Below are positions 52,925 to 61,386 of a stretch of DNA of 64,000 bases, in pieces. The notes under the pieces are model-generated. The model did no database searches, had not been told where the DNA came from, and worked only from the letters and a program-made list of their open reading frames with translations. Every line of letters starts with the position of its first letter. Within the stretch, counting starts at the first letter, position 1. The DNA comes from Zavarzinia compransoris (GTDB lineage: Bacteria > Pseudomonadota > Alphaproteobacteria > Zavarziniales > Zavarziniaceae): contig NZ_QGLF01000003.1 of NCBI RefSeq assembly GCF_003173055.1, forward strand, positions 537,356-601,355. The letters run 5' to 3'. A program made the translations under genes and the position numbers.

Positions 52925-53754
52925 ACGGCCTCGTCCACGGCGGCATGCTCTATGTCATGTCGGTCGGCCTCGTCATGATCTTCGGCCTGCGCCGGGTGGT
53001 GAATTTCGCCCATGGCGCGCTCTATATGCTCGGCGCCTATGTCGGCTATGCCGCCGCCGTCGCCTTCGGCTTCTGGGTGGCGCTGCCGGTCGCGGCGCTG
53101 GCCCTCGCCGCGCTCGGCGTCGTTCTCGACCGCATGGTCTTCCGCACCCTGCAGAAGGAAGACCCGATCGTGACCGTACTCGTCACCTTCGGCATTCTCC
53201 TGGTGCTGGAGGACGTGGTGCGCGCGATCTGGGGCAAGGACCTGATCAGCTTCCCGATGCCCGAGCTGCTGTCCGGTTCGATCGCCATCGGCGACGTCAC
53301 CTTCCCGGTCTATCGCCTTGCCGTGATCGTCGCCGCGGTCCTGGTCGCGGGCGGTCTCAGCGCCTGGCTGCGCTTCACCCGGGCGGGGCTCTACGTCCGC
53401 GCGTCCAGCGTCGACCCGGTGACCACCGCCATGCAGGGCGTCGACACCGAGCGCCTGTCCATGCTGGTGGTCGCGGTCGGAACCGGGCTGGCCGGGCTGT
53501 CGGGCGTCATCGCGGCGCCGCTGATCGCGCTGTCGCCGTCGATGGGCGCCTCGATCCTGATCGAGAGTTTCATCGTCGTCGTCACCGGCGGGCTCGGCTC
53601 CTTCGGCGGGGCCTTCATCGCCGCCCTGGTGATCGGCCAGCTGCACAACCTCGGCGTCGTCTACACCCCCAATGTCGCCTCCATGATCCCCTTGATGCTG
53701 ATGGTCGCGGTGCTGATCTGGCGCCCCAACGGCATCGTGAGGAGCGCCCACTGA
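52906..53754 (+). CDS. livH: branched-chain amino acid-type ABC transporter permease LivH
   Basis: 282 aa, start at 52906 with GGCGGAGGCGG upstream. Polytopic, with MLYVMSVGLVMIFGLRRVVNFAHGALYMLGAYVGY at the N-terminus (typical NFAHG motif) and VTGGLGSFGGAFIAALVIGQ toward the C-terminus. One of two permeases of a HAAT-family importer whose other parts follow. In this context it probably imports an aromatic or alicyclic carboxylate rather than an amino acid. Confidence 0.93.
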   Translation: MLVHILNGLVHGGMLYVMSVGLVMIFGLRRVVNFAHGALYMLGAYVGYAAAVAFGFWVALPVAALALAALGVVLDRMVFRTLQKEDPIVTVLVTFGILLVLEDVVRAIWGKDLISFPMPELLSGSIAIGDVTFPVYRLAVIVAAVLVAGGLSAWLRFTRAGLYVRASSVDPVTTAMQGVDTERLSMLVVAVGTGLAGLSGVIAAPLIALSPSMGASILIESFIVVVTGGLGSFGGAFIAALVIGQLHNLGVVYTPNVASMIPLMLMVAVLIWRPNGIVRSAH

Positions 53755-54761
53755 TGAGCGAGAGAACGGACATCATGCCCGCACAGGCCCTTCGCCTGCC
53801 CCGCGCCTGGGGCTTCCCGGCCGGCCTTGCCGCCGTTGCCCTGGCCGGCGCCCTGCTGCCCGCCGTCGCCGGCTCGCCCCTGCTGGCGACGCTGCTGACC
53901 CAGGGCACGATCGTCGCCATCCTGGCGACCGCCGTCGGCTTCCTGATCCGGCAGAACGGGCTGGTCAGCTTCGGCCATGCGCTGTTCTACGGCGGTGCCG
54001 CCTATCTGCTGGCCCTGGCCCTCGAACACCGGCTGGTCTCGGTCGAGGTGGCGGTGATCGCCGCCGTCGTCGTCCCCACCGTCTTCGCCTTCCTGATCGG
54101 CTTCGTGATGCTGCGCGTTGCCGGCGTCGCCTTCTCGATGCTGACGCTGGCGGTGGCGCAGGCCGGGTTCGAACTGGTCATGCGCTGGCGCTCGCTGGCC
54201 AACGGCGAGGACGGTATCGCGGTTGCCCTGCCGGATGCGGTCTTCGGCATTCCGGTCGCCGTGTTCCAGCGTGCCGACAGCATGTTTCTGATCTGCTGGG
54301 GCATCCTCATGCTGGTGCTGCTCGGCCTCTGGCTGCTGGGGCGGTCGCATTTCGGCACGCTGACCCTGGCGATCCAGGGCAACGAGGAACGGGCGCGCTT
54401 CATCGGTTACGAAACTATGGTGCCGCGCGCCGTGGTCTATGCGATCTCGGCCGGGATCGCCGCCCTGGGCGGGGTGCTGTTCGCCGCCTACAACGGCTTC
54501 GTCACACCCGATTCCGTGCATTGGACCCATTCGGGCGAAGCCCTGGTCATGGCCATCATCGGCGGTGCCCGCACCGTCTGGGGGCCGGCGCTGGGGGCCA
54601 TGCTCTATTTCTTCGTGCGCGATGCGGCGGGCAGCATCACCGACCATTGGCCGGCCTTCATCGGCATCGCCCTGATCGTCGTCACCGTCGCCCTGCCGTC
54701 CGGCATCGGCGGGGCGCTGGGCACCCTTGCCCGTCGTATCTTCGGAGGTCGCCATGGCTGA
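53754..54761 (+). CDS. livM: branched-chain amino acid-type ABC transporter permease LivM
   Basis: 335 aa, start overlapping the livH stop by one base. It has LIRQNGLVSFGHALFYGGAAY (NGLxSxGHA motif), multiple helices, GNEERARFIGYE and AIIGGARTVWGPALGAMLYF. It pairs with LivH. Confidence 0.94.
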   Translation: MSERTDIMPAQALRLPRAWGFPAGLAAVALAGALLPAVAGSPLLATLLTQGTIVAILATAVGFLIRQNGLVSFGHALFYGGAAYLLALALEHRLVSVEVAVIAAVVVPTVFAFLIGFVMLRVAGVAFSMLTLAVAQAGFELVMRWRSLANGEDGIAVALPDAVFGIPVAVFQRADSMFLICWGILMLVLLGLWLLGRSHFGTLTLAIQGNEERARFIGYETMVPRAVVYAISAGIAALGGVLFAAYNGFVTPDSVHWTHSGEALVMAIIGGARTVWGPALGAMLYFFVRDAAGSITDHWPAFIGIALIVVTVALPSGIGGALGTLARRIFGGRHG

Positions 54762-55467
54762 CGCCTATAGTCTCGAAGCCAGCGGCCTGACCCGGCGCTA
54801 CGGCGGCTTCACCGCGCTCGACAATGTCTCGATCGCGCTCCGGCCCGGGGAAATCCGCGGCCTGATCGGCTCGAACGGCGCCGGCAAGTCCACCTGCATG
54901 GATGTGCTGTGCGGCCGGGGCGCCAACCCGATGGGCCGGGTCGTGATCGAGGGGCGGGATATTTCCGGGATCAGCGAAAGGGCCCGGCGCCGCGCCGGCC
55001 TCGCCCGCTCGTTCCAGAAGACCAATATCTTCCCCGATCTCACGGTGCGCCAGCAGGTGGCGCTGGCCGCGCGCAACGCCGAGAACGACAATACGGAAGA
55101 CGTGCTGCGCGAGATGCACCTCCTGCCCCATGCCGGGCGGCGCGCGGCCGACATCTCCTACGGCGACCAGCGCCGGGTCGATATCGCCCTCTCGCTGGTC
55201 GGCCATCCGAAGGTCCTCCTCCTCGACGAGCCGGCGGCCGGCCTGACCATGGGGGAAAGCCTGGCGCTGGCCCACCTGCTGCGCGACCTGGCGCAGCGCT
55301 GGAACCTGACCGTTCTCCTCGTCGAACACGACATGGAGGTGATCTTCTCGATCTGCAGCCGCATCACCGTGCTGCATCTCGGCCGGATCCTGACCGAGGG
55401 CACGCCCGACGAGGTGCGCGCCAATCCGGACGTGATCCGGGCCTATCTGGGGAGTGCGGTCGCATGA
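54754..55467 (+). CDS. livG: ABC transporter ATP-binding protein LivG
   Basis: 237 aa from the ATG at 54754 (CGGAGGTCGCC upstream), overlapping livM by 8 bp. Walker A GSNGAGKST, signature ISYGDQRRVDIALSL, Walker B KVLLLDEPAAG and switch His in LLVEHDM. The RSFQKTNIFPDLTV segment is typical of LivG. Confidence 0.94.
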   Translation: MADAYSLEASGLTRRYGGFTALDNVSIALRPGEIRGLIGSNGAGKSTCMDVLCGRGANPMGRVVIEGRDISGISERARRRAGLARSFQKTNIFPDLTVRQQVALAARNAENDNTEDVLREMHLLPHAGRRAADISYGDQRRVDIALSLVGHPKVLLLDEPAAGLTMGESLALAHLLRDLAQRWNLTVLLVEHDMEVIFSICSRITVLHLGRILTEGTPDEVRANPDVIRAYLGSAVA

Positions 55468-56159
55468 GCCTGCTTGAACTCGACGGCGTCGATGCCGCCT
55501 ATGGCCGCGCCCGGGTGCTGCACGATGTTTCGCTCGCCGTCAGCCGGGGGGAACGGGTGGCGATCCTTGGCCGGAACGGCGTCGGCAAGACCACGGTGGT
55601 GAACACCTGTCTCGGCCTTGCCGCCTTGAAGAAGGGCCATGTCGCCTTCGGCGGCAAGCGGGTGGGCACCATCCGCACCTTCAGCGCGGCCCGCGCCGGG
55701 CTTTCGGTGGTGCCGCAGGGCCGGCGCATCGTGCCCGGCCTGACCGTGCGCGAGAACCTGCACCTGGGCGCCGCCCCCAACCGCAAGGGGCCCTGGACCG
55801 TCGAGGCGGTGTTCGGCCTCTTTCCCATCCTGCGGGAACGGGCGGAGACGCCGGGCACGGCCATGAGCGGCGGCCAGCAGCAGATGCTGGCGATCGGCCG
55901 CGCCCTGATGGCCAATCCCGACCTCCTGATCCTCGACGAGCCGAGCGAGGGCCTCGCCCCGGTGGTCGTCGACGAACTGGGCGACAACCTGGTGAAACTG
56001 GCCGACGCCGGCACCTCGATCCTGCTGATCGAGCAGAACTTCGGCCTCGTCCGCAAGGTCGCGGAACGTTACTACGTCCTCTCCAAGGGGGCGGTGGTGG
56101 AGGCCGGGCAACTGGCCGGCCTGTCCATGGAAAGCCTGAAGAAGCACGTCGCGGTCTGA
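55464..56159 (+). CDS. livF: ABC transporter ATP-binding protein LivF
   Basis: 231 aa, ATGA overlap with livG. Walker A GRNGVGKTT, VVPQGRRIVPGLTVRENLHLG (LivF-type), signature MSGGQQQMLAIGRAL and Walker B LLILDEPSEGLAP. Confidence 0.94.
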   Translation: MSLLELDGVDAAYGRARVLHDVSLAVSRGERVAILGRNGVGKTTVVNTCLGLAALKKGHVAFGGKRVGTIRTFSAARAGLSVVPQGRRIVPGLTVRENLHLGAAPNRKGPWTVEAVFGLFPILRERAETPGTAMSGGQQQMLAIGRALMANPDLLILDEPSEGLAPVVVDELGDNLVKLADAGTSILLIEQNFGLVRKVAERYYVLSKGAVVEAGQLAGLSMESLKKHVAV

Positions 56160-56189
56160 CGAATGACACAAGCAACGGGAGGAAACATC

Positions 56190-57392
56190 ATGCATCTCAA
56201 TCGCCGCACCCTGCTGGCGGGCTCGGCCGGGGCCGCCCTGCTGGCCGCCGCCGGCCCGCGCTTCGCCCGCGCCGCCGATCCGCTGCGCATCGGCATCCCG
56301 ACCGCGCTGACCGGTCCCTACGGCGACCTCGGCGAACAGGCGCGCCGCGCCGTCACCATCGCCGTCGACGAAGCCAATGCGGCAGGCGGCATCGACGGCC
56401 GCCCGGTCGAGGTCCGCTTCCTCGATACCCAGGCGAAGGCCGAGATGGCGCGCCAGCAGGCGGAGAAACTGGCGCTTTCCGGCTTCAACATCATGGCGGC
56501 CTCGATCGCCTCGGGCGAGGTGCTGGCGATCGCGCCCATGCTGGAACGCTGGGACGCGCTCTATGTCGCGACGATCTCCAAGGCCGACGACATTACCGGC
56601 AAGTCCTGCAACCGCCGCCTGTTCCGGGTGAACCACCCGGATTCGGCCGACGCCAATGTGGTCACCCCCTGGCTGGCCACGCGCGAGGAGAAAGACTGGG
56701 CGATCATGGGCTCCGACACCGCCTGGGGCCGGAATTCCGGGGCGAGCTTTGCCAAGGCCGCCGCCGCCAACGGCCGCACCGTGGTCGCTGAAGGTTACGC
56801 CAGCCTGGGCAACAATGATTTCGCGCCCTATATCCAGAAGATCGCGGAATCCGGGGCGAAGGGCCTGTGGGTGGCGCTGGCCGGGCGCGACGCGGTGAAT
56901 TTCGCCACCCAGGCGAAACAGTTCGGCCTGTTCGACAAGGTCTTCACCGCCGGCGTTTCCTTCGCCACCGACAATACGGTGAAGACGCTGGGCGAGGTCG
57001 CCAAGGGCGTCTGGGGCGTGATCAACTACAGTTCCACCCTCGATACCCCGGCCAACAGGGATTTCGTCGCCCGCTGGGCCGCGAAATACCCCGGCACCGC
57101 GCCGACCAATTTCGAGGGCGAGACCTATGTCGGCATGCAGGTGATCTTCCAGGCGGTGAAGACGGCGGGCAGCGTGAAGCCGGCCGATGTCGCCGCCGCG
57201 ATGGAAGGGGCCACGTTCGACACGCTGTTCGGCCAGCAACTGATGCGGAAGGAAGACCACCAGCTGGTGGTGCCCAATTACTTCGGCGTGGTGAAGGAAC
57301 ATGAAGGGGTGCTGAAGCCGGTCATCACCATGACCGTGCCGGCCGACCAGGCCATGCCCGCCCCGAACGCCGAGTGCAAATTGTCCACCTGA
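56190..57392 (+). CDS. livK: periplasmic substrate-binding protein of the Liv-type transporter, Tat-exported
   Basis: 400 aa from the ATG at 56190 (GGGAGGAAAC upstream). The signal NRRTLLAGSAGAALLAAAGPRFARA carries twin arginines, so Tat export is likely. The mature part begins DPLRIGIPTALTGPYGDLGEQARRAV, the type I periplasmic-binding fold, with SDTAWGRNSG and the C-terminal FGVVKEHEGVLKPVI. It sets the specificity of the importer; the ligand is not readable from sequence. Confidence 0.9.
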   Translation: MHLNRRTLLAGSAGAALLAAAGPRFARAADPLRIGIPTALTGPYGDLGEQARRAVTIAVDEANAAGGIDGRPVEVRFLDTQAKAEMARQQAEKLALSGFNIMAASIASGEVLAIAPMLERWDALYVATISKADDITGKSCNRRLFRVNHPDSADANVVTPWLATREEKDWAIMGSDTAWGRNSGASFAKAAAANGRTVVAEGYASLGNNDFAPYIQKIAESGAKGLWVALAGRDAVNFATQAKQFGLFDKVFTAGVSFATDNTVKTLGEVAKGVWGVINYSSTLDTPANRDFVARWAAKYPGTAPTNFEGETYVGMQVIFQAVKTAGSVKPADVAAAMEGATFDTLFGQQLMRKEDHQLVVPNYFGVVKEHEGVLKPVITMTVPADQAMPAPNAECKLST

Positions 57393-57398
57393 CCTTGT

Positions 57399-57431
57399 GC
57401 GCCCGCGCCCGCTTGCGGCGGGCGCGGGCGC
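57399..57431 (+). repeat. 14-bp perfect GC hairpin between livK and the SDR gene
   Basis: GCGCCCGCGCCCGC (57399-57412) pairs fully with 57418-57431 around a 5-nt loop (TTGCG). Only GGGAGTTTC follows, so it lacks a terminator T-run. It ends 14 bp before the next ATG. A role in protecting the abundant livK message or limiting expression of the SDR is plausible. Confidence 0.6.
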
Positions 57432-57445
57432 GGGAGTTTCGTTGC

Positions 57446-58171
57446 ATGAACAGGATCGATCTCGCCGGCCGCTTCGCCATCGTCACCGGCGGTGCGGGCG
57501 GCATCGGCGCCGCCATCGTCGAGCGGCTGGAACAATCGGGCGCGCGGGTCGCGGTCTGGGACGTGCGGCAGGGCGCGGAGGCGCCCGGGCGCCTGCGCCG
57601 GATCGTCGACATCACCGATGAAGAGGCGGTGAGCGCCGCCATGGCGGAGGCCGTCGCGGCCTTCGGCGCCCTCGATATCCTGGTGAATGCCGCCGGCATC
57701 ACTGGGCCGACCGGGGCCCTGGAGGATTACACCCTCGCCGACTGGCGGCGCATCGTCGACATCAACCTGACCGGCAGTTTCCTGGCGACCCGGGCCGCGA
57801 TTCCGGCGATGAAGGCGAAGGGCTATGGCCGCATCGTCTGCATCGCCTCGATCGCGGGCAAGGAGGGCAATCCCTATATGGCGGCCTATTCGGCCTCGAA
57901 GGCGGGCATCATCGCCATGGTCCGCTGCCTCGGCCGCGAATTGGCCGAGACCGGCATTCTCGCCAATGCGATCGCCCCCGGCCAGATCGCGACCGATATC
58001 CTGAAGCAGATGTCGCCCGAAAGCGTCGACTTCTTCCGCAGCAAGATCCCGCTGAAGCGGGTGGGCGAGCCGTCGGAAGTGGCGGCCCTGACCGCCTGGC
58101 TGGCCTCGGCGGACTGCAGTTTCAGCACGGGCGCGGTCTACGACATCTCGGGCGGCCGGGCCGTTTGCTGA
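57446..58171 (+). CDS. short-chain dehydrogenase/reductase
   Basis: 241 aa from the ATG at 57446. Classical SDR: VTGGAGGIGAAIVERL, NAAGITGP, catalytic Ser in CIASIAGKEGN, YSASKAG and GAVYDISGG. It is the last gene in the flavoprotein/Liv direction and would act on a cyclic alcohol or hydroxyacyl compound. The Shine-Dalgarno is weak and the strong hairpin lies in its leader. Substrate unknown. Confidence 0.85.
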   Translation: MNRIDLAGRFAIVTGGAGGIGAAIVERLEQSGARVAVWDVRQGAEAPGRLRRIVDITDEEAVSAAMAEAVAAFGALDILVNAAGITGPTGALEDYTLADWRRIVDINLTGSFLATRAAIPAMKAKGYGRIVCIASIAGKEGNPYMAAYSASKAGIIAMVRCLGRELAETGILANAIAPGQIATDILKQMSPESVDFFRSKIPLKRVGEPSEVAALTAWLASADCSFSTGAVYDISGGRAVC

Positions 58172-58179
58172 GTGCGGCG

Positions 58180-60582
58180 TCAGGCGGCGGCGGCGACCCT
58201 TGCCACCACCCGGTTGCGCCCGGCCTGCTTGGCCGCATAGAGCGCCTTGTCGCCGCTGGTGAGCAGGGCGTCCGCCGTGTCGCCGTCCTCGGGCAAGGTC
58301 GCGACGCCGATCGAGAGCGTGACCTGGCCGATATCCCGGTCCTGGTGGACGAAGGCGTGGCCGGCGACGGCGGCGCGCAGCTGTTCCGCCCGGCGCCGGG
58401 CATCGGCCTGGCCGGCGCCGGGCAGGATCACGGTGAATTCCTCGCCGCCGTAACGGCAGGCGATATCGCCTGCCCTGAACTGCGCGGCCAGCAGCCGGCC
58501 GATCTCGGCCAGGACGTGGTCGCCGGCCTCGTGGCCGAAACTGTCGTTCAGCCGCTTGAAATGGTCGGCGTCGATCATCAGGACCGAGAGCGGGGTGTTG
58601 TCGCGGCCGGCGCGGGCGATCTCGAGCTCGATCGCTTCTTCGAGGTAGCGGCGATTGAACAGGCCGGTCAATGCGTCGCGGATCGATTGCTCGCGCAGGT
58701 CTTCCCGCAGTTGCAGGTTGACGAGGGCGAGGGAAATGGTCTCGACCAGCATGTTCATGTCGCGGTCGGCGGGATCGACCGCCGTCTGGAGATAGAGCAG
58801 GCCGGCGGTCTTCTCCTGCGCGACCAGCGGCAGGCAGGCATAGGGGCGGGGCTGGCTGCCGTGGTGTGAACAGACGAGTTCCGCGCCGTCCGTGCCGACG
58901 ATATGGCCCTGGCCGCGGCGCAGCGCCCAGCAATCCTCGGCCTCGAAGCCGGCGGGCATCAGGGCGGCGGTATCGCCCCAGGCGGCCAGCCGGTCCAGGT
59001 GGCCCTTCCCGGCGGTGAAGAGGTAGAAGGCCCCGGCCACCCCGGGCAGGATCTGGGGCACGAAACATTCGACCGTGACCGAGAATTCCCGGATGTCGCG
59101 GCAGCAGGGCAGGCGCTGGGCCATGCGCCCGATGAGATCGATCCGGTGCCGGCGCTCGTCGAGGGCGCGGCTGGTGGCGGCCAGCCGGTCCTCGACGGCG
59201 CGGCGTTCCGAGACGTCGCGGGCGGCGGCGATGAAGCCGCGCTCGGCCGGGATATAGCGGAGCGAGGTCTCCAGCCAGATGTAATGGCCCTTGCGGTGCC
59301 TGACCCTTGTCGTGGCGCTGCCGTGCCCGTTCTTGGCCACGGCCTTCATGATCGCGAGCAGCCGGGGCAGGTCGTCGGGATGGACCAGCCCGCCATAGGG
59401 CAGGGTCACGAAGGGGCCGGGCTCGTAGCCGAGAATATCGGCGCAGGACGGGGAGGCATAGGTCGGCTGGCCGTCCGCGTCGAGCTTCAGCACGAGGTCC
59501 GAGGCATTCTCGGCCAGCAGGCGGTAGCTGGCTTCGCTGGCGGTGACCGCCTGTTCCGCCCGGTCGCGCTGGCGCGCCTGCCGGGCCATGGCGAGGCCGA
59601 GATAGGCGAGGAACAGCGACAGGGCGATGGCGGTGCCCATGCCCTGCCAGGTCGCCGCGCGCCAGGAGGCCAGGGCTTCGTCGGTCGAAAGGGCGACGAT
59701 GATCACCAGGGGGAAATCCTCGACCCGGCGAAAGGACAGGAAGCGGCGGATGCCGTCGATGCTGGACACGGTTTCGGCATTGCCGGTCGGGCCCCGGGGC
59801 AGCAGGTCCCGGAATACCGGGCCGTTCAGCATGCTTTTGCCCAGCGTCGCTTCCTCGAAGGGCTTGCGCATCAGGATCCGGCCGTCGCCCCGGACCAGGG
59901 TGATCACGCCCCGCTCGCCGACGTCGAAGCCGTCGTAGAAGCGCTTGAAGAAGTCGAGCGAGATCGAGGCGAGGACGACGCCGTTGAAACTGCCGTCCGG
60001 CTTGTTCAGGCGCCGGGTGACGGTGATGATCCAATTGCCCGAGGTCTTGCTCAGGACCGCCTCGCCGATATGCAGGCTGATTTCGGCATGGCCCCGGTGA
60101 TAGTCGAAATAGGCGCGGTCGCTGTAGTTGAAGCGCGGCTGCGGATCGGGAACCGAGGTGACCACCGGATCGCCGTGCTCGTCCATGATGAACAGCCCCT
60201 GGAGCAGGGGAAAGCTGGCGGTGCGGCCGACCATGGCGGCCCGCAGCCGCTGGCGGGCGTCGTCGTCGAGCGCGCTGCCGTCGCCATAGCGGTCGGCGAT
60301 GTCGCGCAGCACGGCATCGGTGATCTGGAGCGAATTCGTCGCCTGCTGCGACAGCGAGCCGGCGAGATTGGCCGTCTCGCGGTAGATCGCCTCGATCCGG
60401 TTTTCCCGCGCCGTCCACTGGCGGAAGCCCTCGAGCCCGACGAGCGACAGGCAGGCGAGCGCCACGAAGACGAGGGACCGCCAGTAGAGCGGCGCGCGGG
60501 TGCGGAACGGAAGTAAGGCCATGGCGCGATCGGAGCGGGAAGGGTCCACCGGCGGACCCGCGCCCAGAGTGCCGGCCGACAT
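58180..60582 (-). CDS. membrane diguanylate cyclase with Cache-type sensor, PAS and GAF-like regions
   Basis: 800 aa. TM1 (SLVFVALACLSLVGLEGF) and a second helix (GTAIALSLFLAYLGLAMA, near residue 320) enclose a periplasmic dCache-like domain. A PAS domain follows (SYRLLAENASDLVLKLDADG, FIAAARDVSERRAVED), then a GAF-like segment. The C-terminal GGDEF domain has an active RYGGEEF and an inhibitory RxxD site (RAGD) five residues before it. It should make c-di-GMP in response to an external signal, perhaps linking substrate sensing to surface behaviour. No strong Shine-Dalgarno was seen; an internal ATG about 20 codons in is possible. Confidence 0.9.
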   Translation of the reverse strand: MSAGTLGAGPPVDPSRSDRAMALLPFRTRAPLYWRSLVFVALACLSLVGLEGFRQWTARENRIEAIYRETANLAGSLSQQATNSLQITDAVLRDIADRYGDGSALDDDARQRLRAAMVGRTASFPLLQGLFIMDEHGDPVVTSVPDPQPRFNYSDRAYFDYHRGHAEISLHIGEAVLSKTSGNWIITVTRRLNKPDGSFNGVVLASISLDFFKRFYDGFDVGERGVITLVRGDGRILMRKPFEEATLGKSMLNGPVFRDLLPRGPTGNAETVSSIDGIRRFLSFRRVEDFPLVIIVALSTDEALASWRAATWQGMGTAIALSLFLAYLGLAMARQARQRDRAEQAVTASEASYRLLAENASDLVLKLDADGQPTYASPSCADILGYEPGPFVTLPYGGLVHPDDLPRLLAIMKAVAKNGHGSATTRVRHRKGHYIWLETSLRYIPAERGFIAAARDVSERRAVEDRLAATSRALDERRHRIDLIGRMAQRLPCCRDIREFSVTVECFVPQILPGVAGAFYLFTAGKGHLDRLAAWGDTAALMPAGFEAEDCWALRRGQGHIVGTDGAELVCSHHGSQPRPYACLPLVAQEKTAGLLYLQTAVDPADRDMNMLVETISLALVNLQLREDLREQSIRDALTGLFNRRYLEEAIELEIARAGRDNTPLSVLMIDADHFKRLNDSFGHEAGDHVLAEIGRLLAAQFRAGDIACRYGGEEFTVILPGAGQADARRRAEQLRAAVAGHAFVHQDRDIGQVTLSIGVATLPEDGDTADALLTSGDKALYAAKQAGRNRVVARVAAAA

Positions 60583-60634
60583 CTTAAAATCACTTAAACG
60601 CCCCGGGGTTCCGGCCGCCCGGCCGGGGCCCGGA

Positions 60635-61291
60635 TCAATCCCCGGAAGGCGGCGGGCGGTCTGGGGACGGCGGCAGGCCCGAGAGATAGCTCTGCACGGT
60701 CAGCCGGCCCAGGCTGGCGGGATCGTGCCAGGGGAATTCGGGGATGGTGATGAAATTCAGCGCCAGCCCCTGCAACAGGCAGACCAGCCCCTGGGCGACC
60801 TCGGCGGCATCCGGCCCGCCAAGCTCGGCCCCGGCCTGCGCGTCCGCGACCAGATGCATGAAAAGGCCGAAGCGCCCGACGATATCGGAAGCCTCCAGAT
60901 AGCGCCGGGTCCCCCCGGGGACCAGATCCTTCTGCAGGAAGACGATCAGGAAGCGGTCGGGATGCGCCGTCCAATAGTCCAGATAGGCGAGCGCCGCCTG
61001 TTCCAGCCGGGCCCGGGGCGAGGTGGCCTCGATCCGCTCCAGCCGGTCGAAGAGTTCGCGGAAGAACAGGTCCCAGACCTGCCACAGGATCTCCTGCTTG
61101 TTGTCGAAGTAGCGGTAGAGCCACATCGGCGAGCAGCCGACCTCGCCGGCGAGGTTGCGCATGGAGACCGCTTCCACCCCGTCCCGCAGGAAAAGCGTGC
61201 GCGCGGCGGCGACGATGCGCTGGCGCATGTCGTGCTCGTCGGTCGCGGCCTGGCGCGGGCGCCCGCGGGGTCTGGCGTCGGGAGGATTCAT
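60635..61291 (-). CDS. TetR-family transcriptional regulator
   Basis: 218 aa from the ATG at 61291. N-terminal arm PPDARPRGRPRQ, then MRQRIVAAARTLFLRDGVEAVSMRNLAGEVGCSPMWLYRYFDNKQEILW, a textbook TetR DNA-binding domain. Ligand domain follows. It is divergent from the amine oxidase gene with the palindrome TATACGCGTATA 12 bp upstream of its start, so it probably represses itself and that gene. The diguanylate cyclase gene lies downstream on the same strand. Confidence 0.88.
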   Translation of the reverse strand: MNPPDARPRGRPRQAATDEHDMRQRIVAAARTLFLRDGVEAVSMRNLAGEVGCSPMWLYRYFDNKQEILWQVWDLFFRELFDRLERIEATSPRARLEQAALAYLDYWTAHPDRFLIVFLQKDLVPGGTRRYLEASDIVGRFGLFMHLVADAQAGAELGGPDAAEVAQGLVCLLQGLALNFITIPEFPWHDPASLGRLTVQSYLSGLPPSPDRPPPSGD

Positions 61292-61302
61292 GTGTATTAT
61301 CG

Positions 61303-61314
61303 TATACGCGTATA
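61303..61314. promoter_or_regulatory. perfect palindrome TATACGCGTATA
   Basis: A 12-bp self-complementary sequence lies in an AT-rich patch of the 95-bp gap between the divergent TetR (start 61291) and flavin amine oxidase (start 61387) genes. The position suits the TetR operator and the promoter core. Confidence 0.55.
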
Positions 61315-61386
61315 TGAAAAATGGGAGAGCATCGGGATGACGGGCAAACCAGGGCAGGCCGGCACGCCTTTCCGGGGGATCGTAGC

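Noticed and set aside
57278-60418. Open frame of over 1,000 codons running through livK's end, the SDR and the diguanylate cyclase in another register
   Set aside because: Arg/Pro/Gly-rich shadow; the GGEEF-containing frame and the SDR frame are the real ones.
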